Of a stretch of DNA of 64,000 bases, positions 42,016 through 51,632 are shown piece by piece. The DNA is from Salinisphaera sp002433465 (GTDB lineage Bacteria; Pseudomonadota; Gammaproteobacteria; Nevskiales; Salinisphaeraceae): NCBI RefSeq assembly GCF_040361435.1, contig NZ_APNL01000013.1, forward strand, positions 1 through 64,000, written 5' to 3'. Position 1 is the stretch's first letter, and each line of letters starts with the position of its first letter. The translations under genes were made by a program, and so were the position numbers. Under the pieces are notes generated by a model that saw only the letters and a program-made list of their open reading frames with translations, was not told the origin of the DNA and did not search any database.

Positions 42016-44160
42016 TTAATACCGCACCAGGGCCTGCCCCACGCGCCGCAGCCGCGGCAGTTCGTCGAGCAGCTGGGCGAGCTGGCCGCGGATCAGGCGC
42101 TGGGGCTCGCTTTCGCCCAGCGGCATGGCCATGAGCGCTTCGCGCAGGCTTTGCTCGTATTCGCTGTCCACGGGCATGGGTTCACCGCGCACGAGTGCAT
42201 GCCCGGCTTCTTGCAGCGTATCGGCGATATAGGAGGCCACCTGTTCGAGCAGCGTATTGCCGGCATGGGCGGACAGCACCTGCCGGTGTGCGCCCAGCGT
42301 GGACAGATGCGCGATCAGCGTCTGCGCACTGGCCAGCACGGCCAACGCCTGTTTGCTGTCGGCACGCGCGCCGTGCGGATCCTTGAGCGCGGACGATACA
42401 TGGGTGCTTACGGATGCATCCGCGTTATGCGCATCCCGACGGGCGATGCGATAGTCGAGATCGTCGCGTTTGCCATGGCGATACTGAACGAAGATCGCGC
42501 GCAGATAGCGGCCGTTGGCAGCCAGTGCATCGGCCAGCCGCTGGTGCAGTTCGCGCGAACGCCAATCCGGCAACACCAGCCGCATGGCCGCAAATGCGAT
42601 CGCGCCGCCGATAAGGGTATCCAGCAGACGCGGCATGATCAGGTCGAAGCCGTTGCCGACCTGGTTGAACGCGAGCAGCACGAGCACGCTGATGGCCGCC
42701 GCAGCGACGACATAACGTCGAAACCGGGTGGCGAAAAACGTAACCCCCGCTGCGACTGTAAGCAGCAGCTGGATTTCGCTTCCCGGAAACAGCTTGAGCA
42801 GCGCCCAGCCCACGATCAGGCCAAGCGCCGTGCCGCCCACCCGCTGGATCGCGCGTTTTCGAGTCGCGCCATAGTCGGGCTGGCACACCAGCATCACGGT
42901 CAACAGAATCCAGTAGCCCTGCTCCGGGTGCACGATCTTGAGCACCGCATAACCCACCAGCATCGCCAGCCCCAGTCGCAGGCCGTGGCGAAAACGCGCC
43001 GAGGCCGGCGTGAGCTCAACCGCCGCGCGGCGTAGTCCCTCGCCGAAACTGGCCGGGGCCGGATTCTGAAGACGTCCTTCGTCGACCTGCCCGGCCGGTG
43101 CCTTGGCGGTTGCGACACGCTCGGCCAGCGAATCGAGATTGTCGGCCAGTTCCTCAACCACGGTCAGCAGCTCGCGCCCGGGCGCGTTTTCACGCTCGCG
43201 CTGATAGGCAAGCGCCGCATCGAATTCGTGGCGCGCCGTATTCACCGCCGTAAATCCAAGGCTGTTCTGATAGCGCAGCCCGGCGGCACGCTGGCGACAG
43301 GCCCCGGCCACGGCCGTGACCAGCCGCTGTGCGCGAAACATCAGGTCGCTGTGAAAGAAGGCGTGGGTCAACCTTGAATAGGGATGATGCGATGAGGCCG
43401 CGCGTTCGTGAATATCCTGGGCGGCCAGGTACAGGCGCAGGTTTTCGTTCATGGCCGAGCGCGAGCGGCGGCCGTCGAGCCGGTCGATGAGTGCAAGCCG
43501 GGCCTCGTTGAGCGCGGCCACCACGGCTGCGTTGGCATGGGCCAGCGCATTGCGACAGGCCACGATATCCACGCCGCGGCTGGGCTCGAACAGGCGTGCC
43601 TTGCAGTCCAGATAATCGCCGAGCGCGTCGTAGAGCCTTGCCAGAGCATGGCGTACCGGCCGATGCACGAACACCGCGTTCCATGCCAGCGACAGCAGCC
43701 CGTACCAGCCGGCACCGGCCACCAACAGCGCCGGCTGATACCAGAAGGCATCGGTCACGGGATGCTGGTCGCGCCCGATCATGCCGTAGACGGCCAGCAG
43801 CAGCGTGGCATTGCTGATGGTTGCATAGCGCGGGCTGGCGGCTCCCATCATCACAAGCACGAACGGGCCCAGCGCAAGGGCGACGCCGAATACCAGGGTA
43901 CGCTCGAACAGCAGCTGGACCAGCAGCGCGGCCAGCGCAAAGCACAGCAACGTCACCGCAAGGGCCGTCGCGCGCCGCCGCCAGCTGTCGTCGGTTTCCG
44001 CGATCGCGGCCGCGATCACGCCAAGCATGAGCGGAATCAGCTCGCGAACGTTATCGCCCAGCCCGGCATAGAGCATGACGCCGGCGAGCGCGGCGAACAC
44101 GCGCAGCGCATCGGCAAAGCGCTCGAAGGCAAGCAGGTATTGGAGACGGTGCCAACGCAA
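42016..44160 (-). CDS. YccS/FUSC-family inner membrane protein
   Basis: 714 residues with two membrane blocks of about five or six helices each (70-190 and 395-520) separated by a large cytoplasmic helical region, the YccS/YhfK layout. Characteristic sequences are the start MRWHRLQYLLAFERFADALRVFAALAG, PGELIPLMLGVIAAAIAETDD-like segment, and the second-half VQPDYGATRKRAIQRVGGTALGLIVGWALLKLFPGSE. FUSC proteins resemble aromatic-acid exporter AaeB; YccS itself is of uncertain function. Confidence 0.9.
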   Translation of the reverse strand: MRWHRLQYLLAFERFADALRVFAALAGVMLYAGLGDNVRELIPLMLGVIAAAIAETDDSWRRRATALAVTLLCFALAALLVQLLFERTLVFGVALALGPFVLVMMGAASPRYATISNATLLLAVYGMIGRDQHPVTDAFWYQPALLVAGAGWYGLLSLAWNAVFVHRPVRHALARLYDALGDYLDCKARLFEPSRGVDIVACRNALAHANAAVVAALNEARLALIDRLDGRRSRSAMNENLRLYLAAQDIHERAASSHHPYSRLTHAFFHSDLMFRAQRLVTAVAGACRQRAAGLRYQNSLGFTAVNTARHEFDAALAYQRERENAPGRELLTVVEELADNLDSLAERVATAKAPAGQVDEGRLQNPAPASFGEGLRRAAVELTPASARFRHGLRLGLAMLVGYAVLKIVHPEQGYWILLTVMLVCQPDYGATRKRAIQRVGGTALGLIVGWALLKLFPGSEIQLLLTVAAGVTFFATRFRRYVVAAAAISVLVLLAFNQVGNGFDLIMPRLLDTLIGGAIAFAAMRLVLPDWRSRELHQRLADALAANGRYLRAIFVQYRHGKRDDLDYRIARRDAHNADASVSTHVSSALKDPHGARADSKQALAVLASAQTLIAHLSTLGAHRQVLSAHAGNTLLEQVASYIADTLQEAGHALVRGEPMPVDSEYEQSLREALMAMPLGESEPQRLIRGQLAQLLDELPRLRRVGQALVRY

Positions 44161-44394
44161 TCCGAAGATCCCGGCGGAAATTCAACCGTCGTATTCTAGA
44201 CGGTCGCAGCACGGCTACGCTGACCATCGAACACGGTTGCGTGCCAAGCGTGCCCTGCGCGCCCGGCAGGCAGGCAACGTGAATGTGACAGGTCGGGGAC
44301 GACGCACGCGCGGCAAACGTATACCCTGCCACGCGCCGCGCCCGCTGGTGGCGCAGATCACGGCCGGCGTTGCCGGCAGCCGACCGGGAAGACC

Positions 44395-45123
44395 GTGCAG
44401 ATTCTGTTATTCAACCTCGCTGCGTTCGCCGGTGCCTGTGCCCAGGGCATGACCGGCTTTGGCTCGGGCACGCTCACCGCCTCGCTGCTGGTGATGCTGT
44501 TTCCGTTTCGCGATGTGGTCGCGACCGTGGCCATGCTGGTACTCGTGCCCAACCTGATGCTCCTGTGGCTGACCCGCCACGAAATGGACTGGCACCGCGG
44601 CCCGGTGGCCGCGCTCGGCCTGTCCCTGGGCATTGTCGTGGGTGGCCAGCTGCTGGCGATTCTGCCGGCCGAGCTGCTGCGCCGCGGGCTGGGCATGGCA
44701 ATACTGGTATACGTCGGCCTCATGCTCTGGCGCACGCCGACGCCCGAACAGGCACCGCCGCGCTCGGTTCGCGAAGGCGGCTTTCTGTTCGGCAGCGGCG
44801 CGGCAGCCGGCGTGGTCGTGGGGGCGGTGGGCGTCTCGCCGATCCCGCTTTTGATCTACGTGAGCCTGCGCTATCCCAAGCAGATCGCGCGTTCGGTGCT
44901 TACGCTCGCGTTTTTCTGCGGCACCATCACCCAGAACATCGTTTACTACCATCTCGGCCTGCTCACCGGCGAGCTGGCGCTCATGGCGCTGTTGACGGTG
45001 CCGGGCATCGCGCTGGGACTATTGGTCGGCAACCGGCTGCACTACCGAATCAACCAAAAGACCTTTGCACGAGCGCTGGCCCTCATTCTGTTGTTGCCGG
45101 CACTGCGCCTGGTCTGGGGTTGA
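44395..45123 (+). CDS. TauE/SafE (TSUP) family permease
   Basis: 242-residue membrane protein with seven or eight helices. GTG start with GGGAAGA upstream. Typical opening for the sulfite-exporter TauE/SafE family: FAGACAQGMTGFGSGTLTASLLVMLFPFRDVVATVAML, and the internal repeat EGGFLFGSGAAAGVVVGAVGVSPIPLLIYV. The family moves sulfonates, sulfite and organic anions. Substrate unknown here. Confidence 0.87.
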   Translation: MQILLFNLAAFAGACAQGMTGFGSGTLTASLLVMLFPFRDVVATVAMLVLVPNLMLLWLTRHEMDWHRGPVAALGLSLGIVVGGQLLAILPAELLRRGLGMAILVYVGLMLWRTPTPEQAPPRSVREGGFLFGSGAAAGVVVGAVGVSPIPLLIYVSLRYPKQIARSVLTLAFFCGTITQNIVYYHLGLLTGELALMALLTVPGIALGLLVGNRLHYRINQKTFARALALILLLPALRLVWG

Positions 45124-45507
45124 TCGGGCCCTCGGCGTGGTCCATGCCGATCCGAACGCATACGGGCATTGCGCCCCACCCATGCCCACGGGCATGATTC
45201 GAACGGTGAAATATCGGTTATTGCCGTGTGTTTACGTGAACGAACCCCGTTATTCACGGGCGAAGCGGTCACCCACGCCACAAAAACGATTTGCGATCGT
45301 AAATCATCTGTTCGGCAGGCACCGATGCTGACGTAATGACGGCCCGCGCGTCCCGTACTTGGTGCCGGTCGTCGAGAATAATTCGTGTATCGTGAACGTG
45401 ATACGCCATAATAGGGACAATGGCGATAACTGTTTAAGCCTGCGGCCGCTTCGGTGGTCGCCTCGGGCGCCGAGGCGGCGGATCATGGCCCCGGCTTCGG
45501 CCAATCA
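45124..45507. other. Intergenic region upstream of prc
   Basis: 384 bases with no gene. Near its right side GTATC-GTGAACGT-GATAC (45387-45404) is an inverted repeat directly before CATAAT (45407-45412), which could be the -10 box of the prc promoter. Confidence 0.45.
45387..45404 (+). promoter_or_regulatory. Inverted repeat at the putative prc promoter
   Basis: GTATCGTGAACGTGATAC, 5-bp outer arms, 2 bp before CATAAT. Could be an operator overlapping the -35 zone. No regulator is evident. Confidence 0.3.
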
Positions 45508-47628
45508 ATGAGTTCCTTCATGCGCAAGCTTGCCCTGCTGATTCTAATTGCCTTGTTCGTGTTCGCGCAGAGCGGCTGCGCGGCCGATTCGCCCGCGGAT
45601 CCGGAGCCGGTACCCGACGCCGGTGGCGGCACCGCCGAAGGCTATTCGCCGCTGGTACCCGACGATAACCAGGCCAAGATCGACCGCGAAATCGTCAAGC
45701 AGCTACAGCAGAACCATTACAACAAGGTCGAACTCAACGACGAATTTTCCGAGAAGTTCTTCAACGCCTATCTCGACGAGCTCGACGGCACCCGCGGCGT
45801 ATTCCTGCAATCGGATATCGATCGGCTGCGCGACAAGTACGAGCACGCGCTCGACGACGAGCTCAAGCAAGGCCAGACACGCGCAGCCTTCGATATCTAC
45901 AACACATATCAAAAACGGCGTATTCAGATCGACCAGTGGGCCCTGGAGCGTATTTCCCAGGGTATCGACAGCTTCGACATCAGCGATGACGAGAGCTTCG
46001 ATATCGACCGCGAGAACGCCCCCTGGCCGGCCAACGCAGCCGCGCGTGAAGCGCTTTGGACCCAGCAGCTCGAGAACCAGCTGATCAACCTCAAGCTCAA
46101 CGATCTCGACGAAGCCGAAGTGGAAAAACGCCTGACGCAGCGTTACTCCAACGAACTCAAGCAGCTGCGCCAGACCGAGCCGATGGATGCGTTCTCGGCC
46201 TATATGGACGCTTATACCCACAGCTACGACCCGCACACCGACTATTTCTCGCCGCGGCGCTCGGAAGATTTCAATATCGACATGAATCTGCAGCTGCAGG
46301 GCATCGGTGCCGAGCTGCGCTCCAAGAACGGCTATGCCGAGCTGGTACGCCTGATCCCGGGCGGGCCGGCGGCGAAATCCGGCAAGCTCAAGCCCACCGA
46401 CCAGATCATCGCCGTGGGCCAGGGCGAAGACGGCGAGTTCACCGACGTGGTGGGTATGCGCCTGGACGAAACGGTACAGCTCATCCGCGGCGAAAAAGGC
46501 AGCACCGTGCGCCTGCAGATCTCGTCGCAGGACGGCAGCCAGACCAAGACGGTGACGCTGGTACGCGACAAGATCGAGCTCAAGGATCAGGCCGCCCGCA
46601 AGCAGATCATCCAGCTCGAACGCGGCGGCCAGACCGTGGACGTGGGGCTGATTACTCTGCCCTCTTTCTACAACGGCACCGCCAAGGACGTGAAGAACCT
46701 GGTGGTCGAGCTCAAGAAGAACAAAGACCTTGCCGGCATCGTACTCGACCTGCGCAACAACGGCGGCGGCGCGCTCGGCGAGGCCATGAAGCTGACCGGC
46801 CTGTTCATGAATTCGGTGCCCGTGGTGCAGATTCGCGATGCCGACGGCAACGTACAGGTGCTGGGCGATCGCAACGACGGCCCGATTTACGATGGGCCGC
46901 TGGCGGTGATGGTCAATCGCCTGTCCGCGTCGGCCTCCGAGATCGTGGCCGGCGCCCTGCAGGACTACGGCCGCGCGATCGTGCTGGGCGGTCAGACCTT
47001 CGGCAAGGGCACGGTACAAACGCTGATGCCGCTCTCGGAAGGTCAGATCAAGCTGACCCAGGCCAAGTTCTATCGGGTGACCGGTGAATCCACCCAGGAT
47101 CGTGGCGTGACCCCGGATCTGACTTTCCCGGCCGCTATCGACCCCAGCAAGATCGGCGAAAGCGCGCTGCCCAACGCCCTGCCCTGGGATCGCATCAAGC
47201 CGACCACCTACCCGTATTCGGACGAGATCGTGCAGCTGCTCGACACCCTGGAACGCGGGCATAAGATGCGCGTGAATAAAGACCCGGACTACGAGTACCG
47301 CGTCGACCGTATCCGCCTGGCCCGCCAGCAGAGCGAAAAGACCCGCGTGTCGCTAAACCTCGAAGAGCGTCGCGCGGAGCAGAAAGCGCTTAAACAGCAG
47401 AGCCTGCGGCTCGCCAATACCCACCGCAAAGCGACCGGCGAAGAACCCTTCGAAGACTACGCCGCGTTCGAGAAGAGCGAAGAAGGCGAGGACCCGCAGG
47501 AACAGGAGCTCACCGGCCAGTCCCGCGACAAGGATGAAATCGACGCGTACCAGACCGAAAGCGCGCGGATTCTGCTCGACCTGGTTGAAGCTTTCATTCG
47601 CGAAAAACAGCAGGCCGACGCGGCTTGA
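45508..47628 (+). CDS. prc: Carboxy-terminal processing (tail-specific) protease Prc
   Basis: 706-residue periplasmic S41A protease; a Met four codons later is also possible. The signal ends at FAQSGC, a lipobox-like site, so it may be lipid-anchored. N-terminal helical region, PDZ domain (about 240-330: GIGAELRSKNGYAELVRLIPGGPAAKSG), protease core with the catalytic Ser in RLSASASEIVAGALQDYG and Lys in FGKGTVQ, and the Prc-specific C-terminal DUF3340-type region (RRAEQKALKQQSLRL). It degrades or trims periplasmic proteins such as penicillin-binding proteins and tagged substrates. Confidence 0.93.
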   Translation: MSSFMRKLALLILIALFVFAQSGCAADSPADPEPVPDAGGGTAEGYSPLVPDDNQAKIDREIVKQLQQNHYNKVELNDEFSEKFFNAYLDELDGTRGVFLQSDIDRLRDKYEHALDDELKQGQTRAAFDIYNTYQKRRIQIDQWALERISQGIDSFDISDDESFDIDRENAPWPANAAAREALWTQQLENQLINLKLNDLDEAEVEKRLTQRYSNELKQLRQTEPMDAFSAYMDAYTHSYDPHTDYFSPRRSEDFNIDMNLQLQGIGAELRSKNGYAELVRLIPGGPAAKSGKLKPTDQIIAVGQGEDGEFTDVVGMRLDETVQLIRGEKGSTVRLQISSQDGSQTKTVTLVRDKIELKDQAARKQIIQLERGGQTVDVGLITLPSFYNGTAKDVKNLVVELKKNKDLAGIVLDLRNNGGGALGEAMKLTGLFMNSVPVVQIRDADGNVQVLGDRNDGPIYDGPLAVMVNRLSASASEIVAGALQDYGRAIVLGGQTFGKGTVQTLMPLSEGQIKLTQAKFYRVTGESTQDRGVTPDLTFPAAIDPSKIGESALPNALPWDRIKPTTYPYSDEIVQLLDTLERGHKMRVNKDPDYEYRVDRIRLARQQSEKTRVSLNLEERRAEQKALKQQSLRLANTHRKATGEEPFEDYAAFEKSEEGEDPQEQELTGQSRDKDEIDAYQTESARILLDLVEAFIREKQQADAA

Positions 47629-47710
47629 ATCCATTTCACGGTATCCGCGCTGACCGCCAGGGCCGCCCAATGCATGGCCTGAGCGGCCCGGCCCCTTGGG
47701 CGGTGCATGC

Positions 47711-48541
47711 ATGAGCATCCTGCAGCTACCCACCGGCGACCCCTGCGTGATCCTGATCGACTGGCATGCGACGCTCGTGGATACCCACGACGCCATGTAT
47801 CACGCGGTCGACGATGTGCTGCCGCGTCTGGATGAGCTGGGCCTGCTCGAACACCTGCTCGCCCCGGATCAGTCGAAGACGATCGAGGACGCCAAGCTGG
47901 TGAAGTACGTGCGCGATAATCGCGCGCTGCATCCGCGCATCGTCGCGGAACGCAAGATCTCTCGAACCGACATATTCGAGGTGCTGTTCGGCGACAATCC
48001 GGACGCCAAGCAGCGCGCCCACGGTGCCTTCGACGAATCGTATCGCAAGTATGTGGGCGAAGTCACGCCGCTGGAGCCCGATACGCGTGCCAACCTGCAG
48101 GCCCTTCGCGACCTGGATATCACCCTTGGGCTGATCTCCAACCGTAACCGCGAGTTCATGAACCACGAACTGGCGATCGTGGATGGCAGCGGCTGGGCCG
48201 ATCTGTTCGATGCCATGACCTGCGGCAACGACGTGCCGCACCGCAAGCCGCACCCCGATCTGCTGCTCAAGGCTCTTGACCAGCTCGGCCGAGACGCCGG
48301 CGAGCACGTCTGGTACGTGGGCGATTCCACCACCGACGTCATCGCCGCCAAACGCGCCGGCGTGACCGCGGTGTTCTATAACGGCGCCGGCTGGGATCAG
48401 GAATGGATCGACAAGATCTTCCCCGGCACCGTGCGTCACCCGCACCGGCCGGATGCCGTGGTCGACCATCTCGGCGAACTGGTCGATCTGGCCCGGCATA
48501 TGCGCGCACAGCACCTGCGCGTCGAACGCTCCAGAGACTGA
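47711..48541 (+). CDS. HAD-superfamily hydrolase with DWHAT motif
   Basis: 276-residue HAD hydrolase. Motif I is DWHATLVDT: the nucleophile Asp is present, but the usual acid/base Asp two residues on is His. Motif II is LISNRNREF, motif III Lys in PHRKPHPDLLLKAL, motif IV WYVGDSTTDVIAAKRAG. A helical cap lies between motifs I and II. I recall a conserved proteobacterial family with DWH[GA]T, so the His is probably a family feature rather than decay. Substrate unknown. The ATG at 47711 is chosen; a TTG five codons earlier is open. Confidence 0.85.
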   Translation: MSILQLPTGDPCVILIDWHATLVDTHDAMYHAVDDVLPRLDELGLLEHLLAPDQSKTIEDAKLVKYVRDNRALHPRIVAERKISRTDIFEVLFGDNPDAKQRAHGAFDESYRKYVGEVTPLEPDTRANLQALRDLDITLGLISNRNREFMNHELAIVDGSGWADLFDAMTCGNDVPHRKPHPDLLLKALDQLGRDAGEHVWYVGDSTTDVIAAKRAGVTAVFYNGAGWDQEWIDKIFPGTVRHPHRPDAVVDHLGELVDLARHMRAQHLRVERSRD

Positions 48542-48732
48542 CGCGCTTTTATTGCGCCCCGTTCTGGTGCAAACCGTGGCAATCCGCCACGCTGAGTTCT
48601 ACAACACGCGCCGCTCCCCTCCAACCCCCTGATTACGCTGACCGCGGCCGACCTGGCAAGGTTCCTGCATTGATGTTGGCAACGAGTTAATCGGGTATCG
48701 GCAGCATTGGCTGCCCCACAATCAGTTTCCAA

Positions 48733-48860
48733 TAGACGGCTAGGGTTCCGGTCGACGCAACAGACACGCGCCGATGACTGGTCCGAGAGCAGTCGACCTG
48801 CAACACCGACCACGCGATCGGGGCAGGTTACACGGCGGGATAAAAGCCCGGGAGGTCACC
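48733..48860 (+). promoter_or_regulatory. Guanidine-I (ykkC) riboswitch
   Basis: All conserved blocks of the ykkC aptamer occur in order: GACGGCTAGGGTTCCGG, then GACTGGTCCGAGAGCAGTC, then ACACGGCGGGATAAAAGCCC followed by GGGAGG. The last block lies about 55 bp before the first start codon (48917). This class binds free guanidinium. No obvious terminator with a T-run follows, but GGAGGTC (just after the aptamer) can pair with GACC right next to the start codon, so control may be translational (inference). Confidence 0.96.
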
Positions 48861-48916
48861 CAGCAGTTTCTCTGCGTCCGGTACCCCCGTGTCATTCGCC
48901 GAAGTTGGAGACCGCC

Positions 48917-49966
48917 ATGCCCCGTACGTCCCGTCTTGTTTCATCGCTTGCCATTGCCGCTTGTGCCTTCATGCCGCTCGGCGTGGCCCAGGCGAAGGAC
49001 AACTTCCGCGTTTGCTGGTCGATCTATGCCGGCTGGATGCCCTGGAGCTATGCCGAGAGCTCCGGAATCATGGACAAATGGGCCGACAAGTACGACATCT
49101 CTGTCGATCTGGTTCAGATCAACGACTATATCGAGTCGGTGAATCAGTACACCTCGGGCAATATGGATGGCTGTGCGATCACCAACATGGATACGCTCAC
49201 CATCCCGGCGGCTTCCGGCGTGGATTCCACTGCACTGATCGTCAACGATTATTCCGACGGCAACGACGGCATCATCCTCAAGAACGCCGATTCGCTGAAG
49301 GACATCGAAGGCCGCCAGGTCAATCTGGTGCAGTTCAGCGTGTCGCACTACTTCCTGGCCCGGGCGCTGGAATCGGTCGGCCTGTCCGAACGCGACATCA
49401 ATACGGTCAACACCACGGATGCCGACATGGTTGGCATTTACGCCAACGACGATGTCGACGCCGTGGTGACCTGGAACCCGCAGCTGCAGGCTATCGATGC
49501 CATGCCCAACAGCAGCCTGGTCTACACCTCGGCCGAGATTCCGCGCGAGATCCTGGACATGCTGGTGGTGAACACCCAAACGCTCGAGGACAACCCGAAC
49601 TTCGGCAAGGCGATGGTCGGTGCCTGGTATGAAGTGATGCAGCATATCGCCGACGGCGACGAAGACGCGCTTGCCGCCATGGCCGAAGCGGCCGGCACCG
49701 ACGTGGCCGGCTACAAGCAGCAGCTTGGAGCCACGCATCTCTATACCGATCCGAACGCGGCGGCCGAGCTCATGAACAGCGCCGAGCTGCTGGACACCAT
49801 GCAGCGTATCGCCGAGTTCAGCTTCGACCACGGGCTGCTGGGCCCGGCCGCGCCCGGGCCGGATTTCGTCGGCATCGAGTCGCCCGCGGGCACCTACGGC
49901 AACGAGTCGAACGTGATGATGCGCTTCGACCCGAGCTTTACCGAAGACTACGCCGAGTCGCGCTGA
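48917..49966 (+). CDS. Guanidine/urea-type ABC transporter substrate-binding protein
   Basis: 349-residue periplasmic protein with signal peptide (MPRTSRLVSSLAIAACAFMPLGVAQA). Resembles NMT1/SsuA-like binding proteins found in urea-carboxylase-linked operons: CWSIYAGWMPWSYAESSGIMDKWADKYDISVDLVQIND, YTSGNMDGCAITNMDTLTIPA. The ATG at 48917 has TTGGAG and directly follows the guanidine-I riboswitch; longer forms would read into the riboswitch. First gene of a six-gene operon. Ligand is probably guanidine, by context. Confidence 0.9.
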   Translation: MPRTSRLVSSLAIAACAFMPLGVAQAKDNFRVCWSIYAGWMPWSYAESSGIMDKWADKYDISVDLVQINDYIESVNQYTSGNMDGCAITNMDTLTIPAASGVDSTALIVNDYSDGNDGIILKNADSLKDIEGRQVNLVQFSVSHYFLARALESVGLSERDINTVNTTDADMVGIYANDDVDAVVTWNPQLQAIDAMPNSSLVYTSAEIPREILDMLVVNTQTLEDNPNFGKAMVGAWYEVMQHIADGDEDALAAMAEAAGTDVAGYKQQLGATHLYTDPNAAAELMNSAELLDTMQRIAEFSFDHGLLGPAAPGPDFVGIESPAGTYGNESNVMMRFDPSFTEDYAESR

Positions 49967-50034
49967 GCCCTTTGCCCACGCGGCGTCCGTAAACGCGGGC
50001 GCCGCCGTTCCGGCCTCACCCAAGGACTGACTCC

Positions 50035-50859
50035 ATGAAGCGCTTGATCAACCTCAAGCCGGCGCGCCCGGCGCGCGTCGCCCTCGCGCTGCTCCCGTTT
50101 TTGCTGATCGCCTTTGTTTATCTGAGCGCGTCCAGCGCACGGCTGGCCGAAAACCCCAACGATCGCCTGCTGCCCTCGCCGGCCAAGATGGCCGATACCA
50201 TGCAGGGTCTGGCCACCGAACCCAACGTGCGCACCGGCAGCATTCCGCTGTGGGCCGATACCGCAGCGAGCCTGAAGCGCCTGGGCATCGGCGTCGGTAT
50301 CAGCGCCTTCGCGGCCCTGGTGTTCGGCCTGCTGAGCGGCGGGCTGCCGTTGTTTCGTGCGCCGTTCTCGCCGTTGATCACCGTGGTGTCGCTGATTCCA
50401 CCGCTGGCGGTACTGCCGATTCTGTTCATCGTGTTCGGTACCGGCGAGCTGGCCAAGGTGGTGCTGATCATCGTCGGCATCACCCCGTTTCTGATTCGCG
50501 ATCTCACCGGCGAGGCGCTGCGCCTGCCCGAAGAGCAGCGCATCAAGGCACAGACGCTGGGGGCCAATTCCTGGCAGGTGATGCTGCGCGTGCTGCTGCC
50601 CCAGCTCACCCCTAGGCTGATATCCGCCACCCGGCTGGCCCTGGGCAGCGCATGGCTGTTTTTGATCGCCGCCGAAGCGATCGCCGCCCAGGACGGCCTG
50701 GGCTATCGCATCTTTCTGGTGCGCCGCTATCTGTCCATGGACGTGATCCTGCCCTATGTGGCCTGGATCACCCTGCTGGCGTTCATCATCGACCAGGCCC
50801 TGCTGTGGATCTCACGCCTGTCGTTTCCCTGGTATCACGTCGACGAGGGCAAATCCTGA
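50035..50859 (+). CDS. ABC transporter permease (guanidine/urea-type)
   Basis: 274-residue inner-membrane permease of the SsuC/NitT type with about six helices. The EAA loop (GEALRLPEEQRIKAQTLGANSWQVMLRVLLPQLTP) for ATPase contact is clear. A periplasmic segment after the first helix (AENPNDRLLPSPAKMADTM) is typical of this branch. Its TGA overlaps the ATG of the ATPase gene (ATGA). Confidence 0.92.
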   Translation: MKRLINLKPARPARVALALLPFLLIAFVYLSASSARLAENPNDRLLPSPAKMADTMQGLATEPNVRTGSIPLWADTAASLKRLGIGVGISAFAALVFGLLSGGLPLFRAPFSPLITVVSLIPPLAVLPILFIVFGTGELAKVVLIIVGITPFLIRDLTGEALRLPEEQRIKAQTLGANSWQVMLRVLLPQLTPRLISATRLALGSAWLFLIAAEAIAAQDGLGYRIFLVRRYLSMDVILPYVAWITLLAFIIDQALLWISRLSFPWYHVDEGKS

Positions 50860-51632
50860 TGAGTCTCGTTCAAGCCAAAGGGCTGGAAAAACACTACGGC
50901 GACGACGTCGTGCTGGAACGGCTGAATTTCAGCGTCGAGCCGGGCGAATTCGTGACCATCGTCGGCGCCTCGGGCTGTGGCAAGACCACATTCCTTAAGA
51001 TGATGTTGGGCACCGAGTCCATCACCAAGGGCCAGCTGCTGGTCGACGACAAGCCCATTCCGGGCGAACCCGGCCCCGATCGGGGCGTGGTGTTCCAGCG
51101 CTATTCGGTGTTTCCGCATCTCACCGTGCTCGGCAACACCATCATTGCCGAAGAACTGTCGCGCTCGCGGATGTTCGGCAAGTTGTTCGGCCCCGGCCGG
51201 CGCAAAGCCCGTGACGTCGCCATGGAACGGCTCACCCAGGTGGGCCTGCAGCATGCGCTCGACAAGTATCCGCACGAACTGTCCGGCGGCATGCAGCAGC
51301 GTCTGGCCATTGCCCAGGCGCTGATGATGAAACCGCGCATCCTGCTGCTCGACGAGCCGTTCGGCGCGCTCGATCCGGGTATTCGCCAGGACATGCACGA
51401 ACTCGTCGGCAAGCTCTGGCGCGAGCAGAAGCTCACCATCTTCATGATCACCCACGACATCGAAGAAGCCTTCGCGCTGGGTACGCGCGTGTGGGTTTTC
51501 GACAAGTGGCGTGACGACCCACAGGCGCCGCAGGCGTACGGCGCCACCATCACCTACGACCTGGACGTGGAACGCAACCGCGAGGACGCGCCTTCCCAGG
51601 CCAAGCAAATCCAGGAGGACATGCACGCATGA
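50859..51632 (+). CDS. ABC transporter ATP-binding protein (guanidine/urea-type)
   Basis: 257-residue ATPase: Walker A GASGCGKT, Q-loop FQRYSVFPHL, signature LSGGMQQRLAIAQAL, Walker B ILLLDEPFGALD, switch His in MITHDIEEAF. Start and stop overlap both neighbours (ATGA on each side), indicating translational coupling. Partner of the preceding permease. Confidence 0.94.
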   Translation: MSLVQAKGLEKHYGDDVVLERLNFSVEPGEFVTIVGASGCGKTTFLKMMLGTESITKGQLLVDDKPIPGEPGPDRGVVFQRYSVFPHLTVLGNTIIAEELSRSRMFGKLFGPGRRKARDVAMERLTQVGLQHALDKYPHELSGGMQQRLAIAQALMMKPRILLLDEPFGALDPGIRQDMHELVGKLWREQKLTIFMITHDIEEAFALGTRVWVFDKWRDDPQAPQAYGATITYDLDVERNREDAPSQAKQIQEDMHA

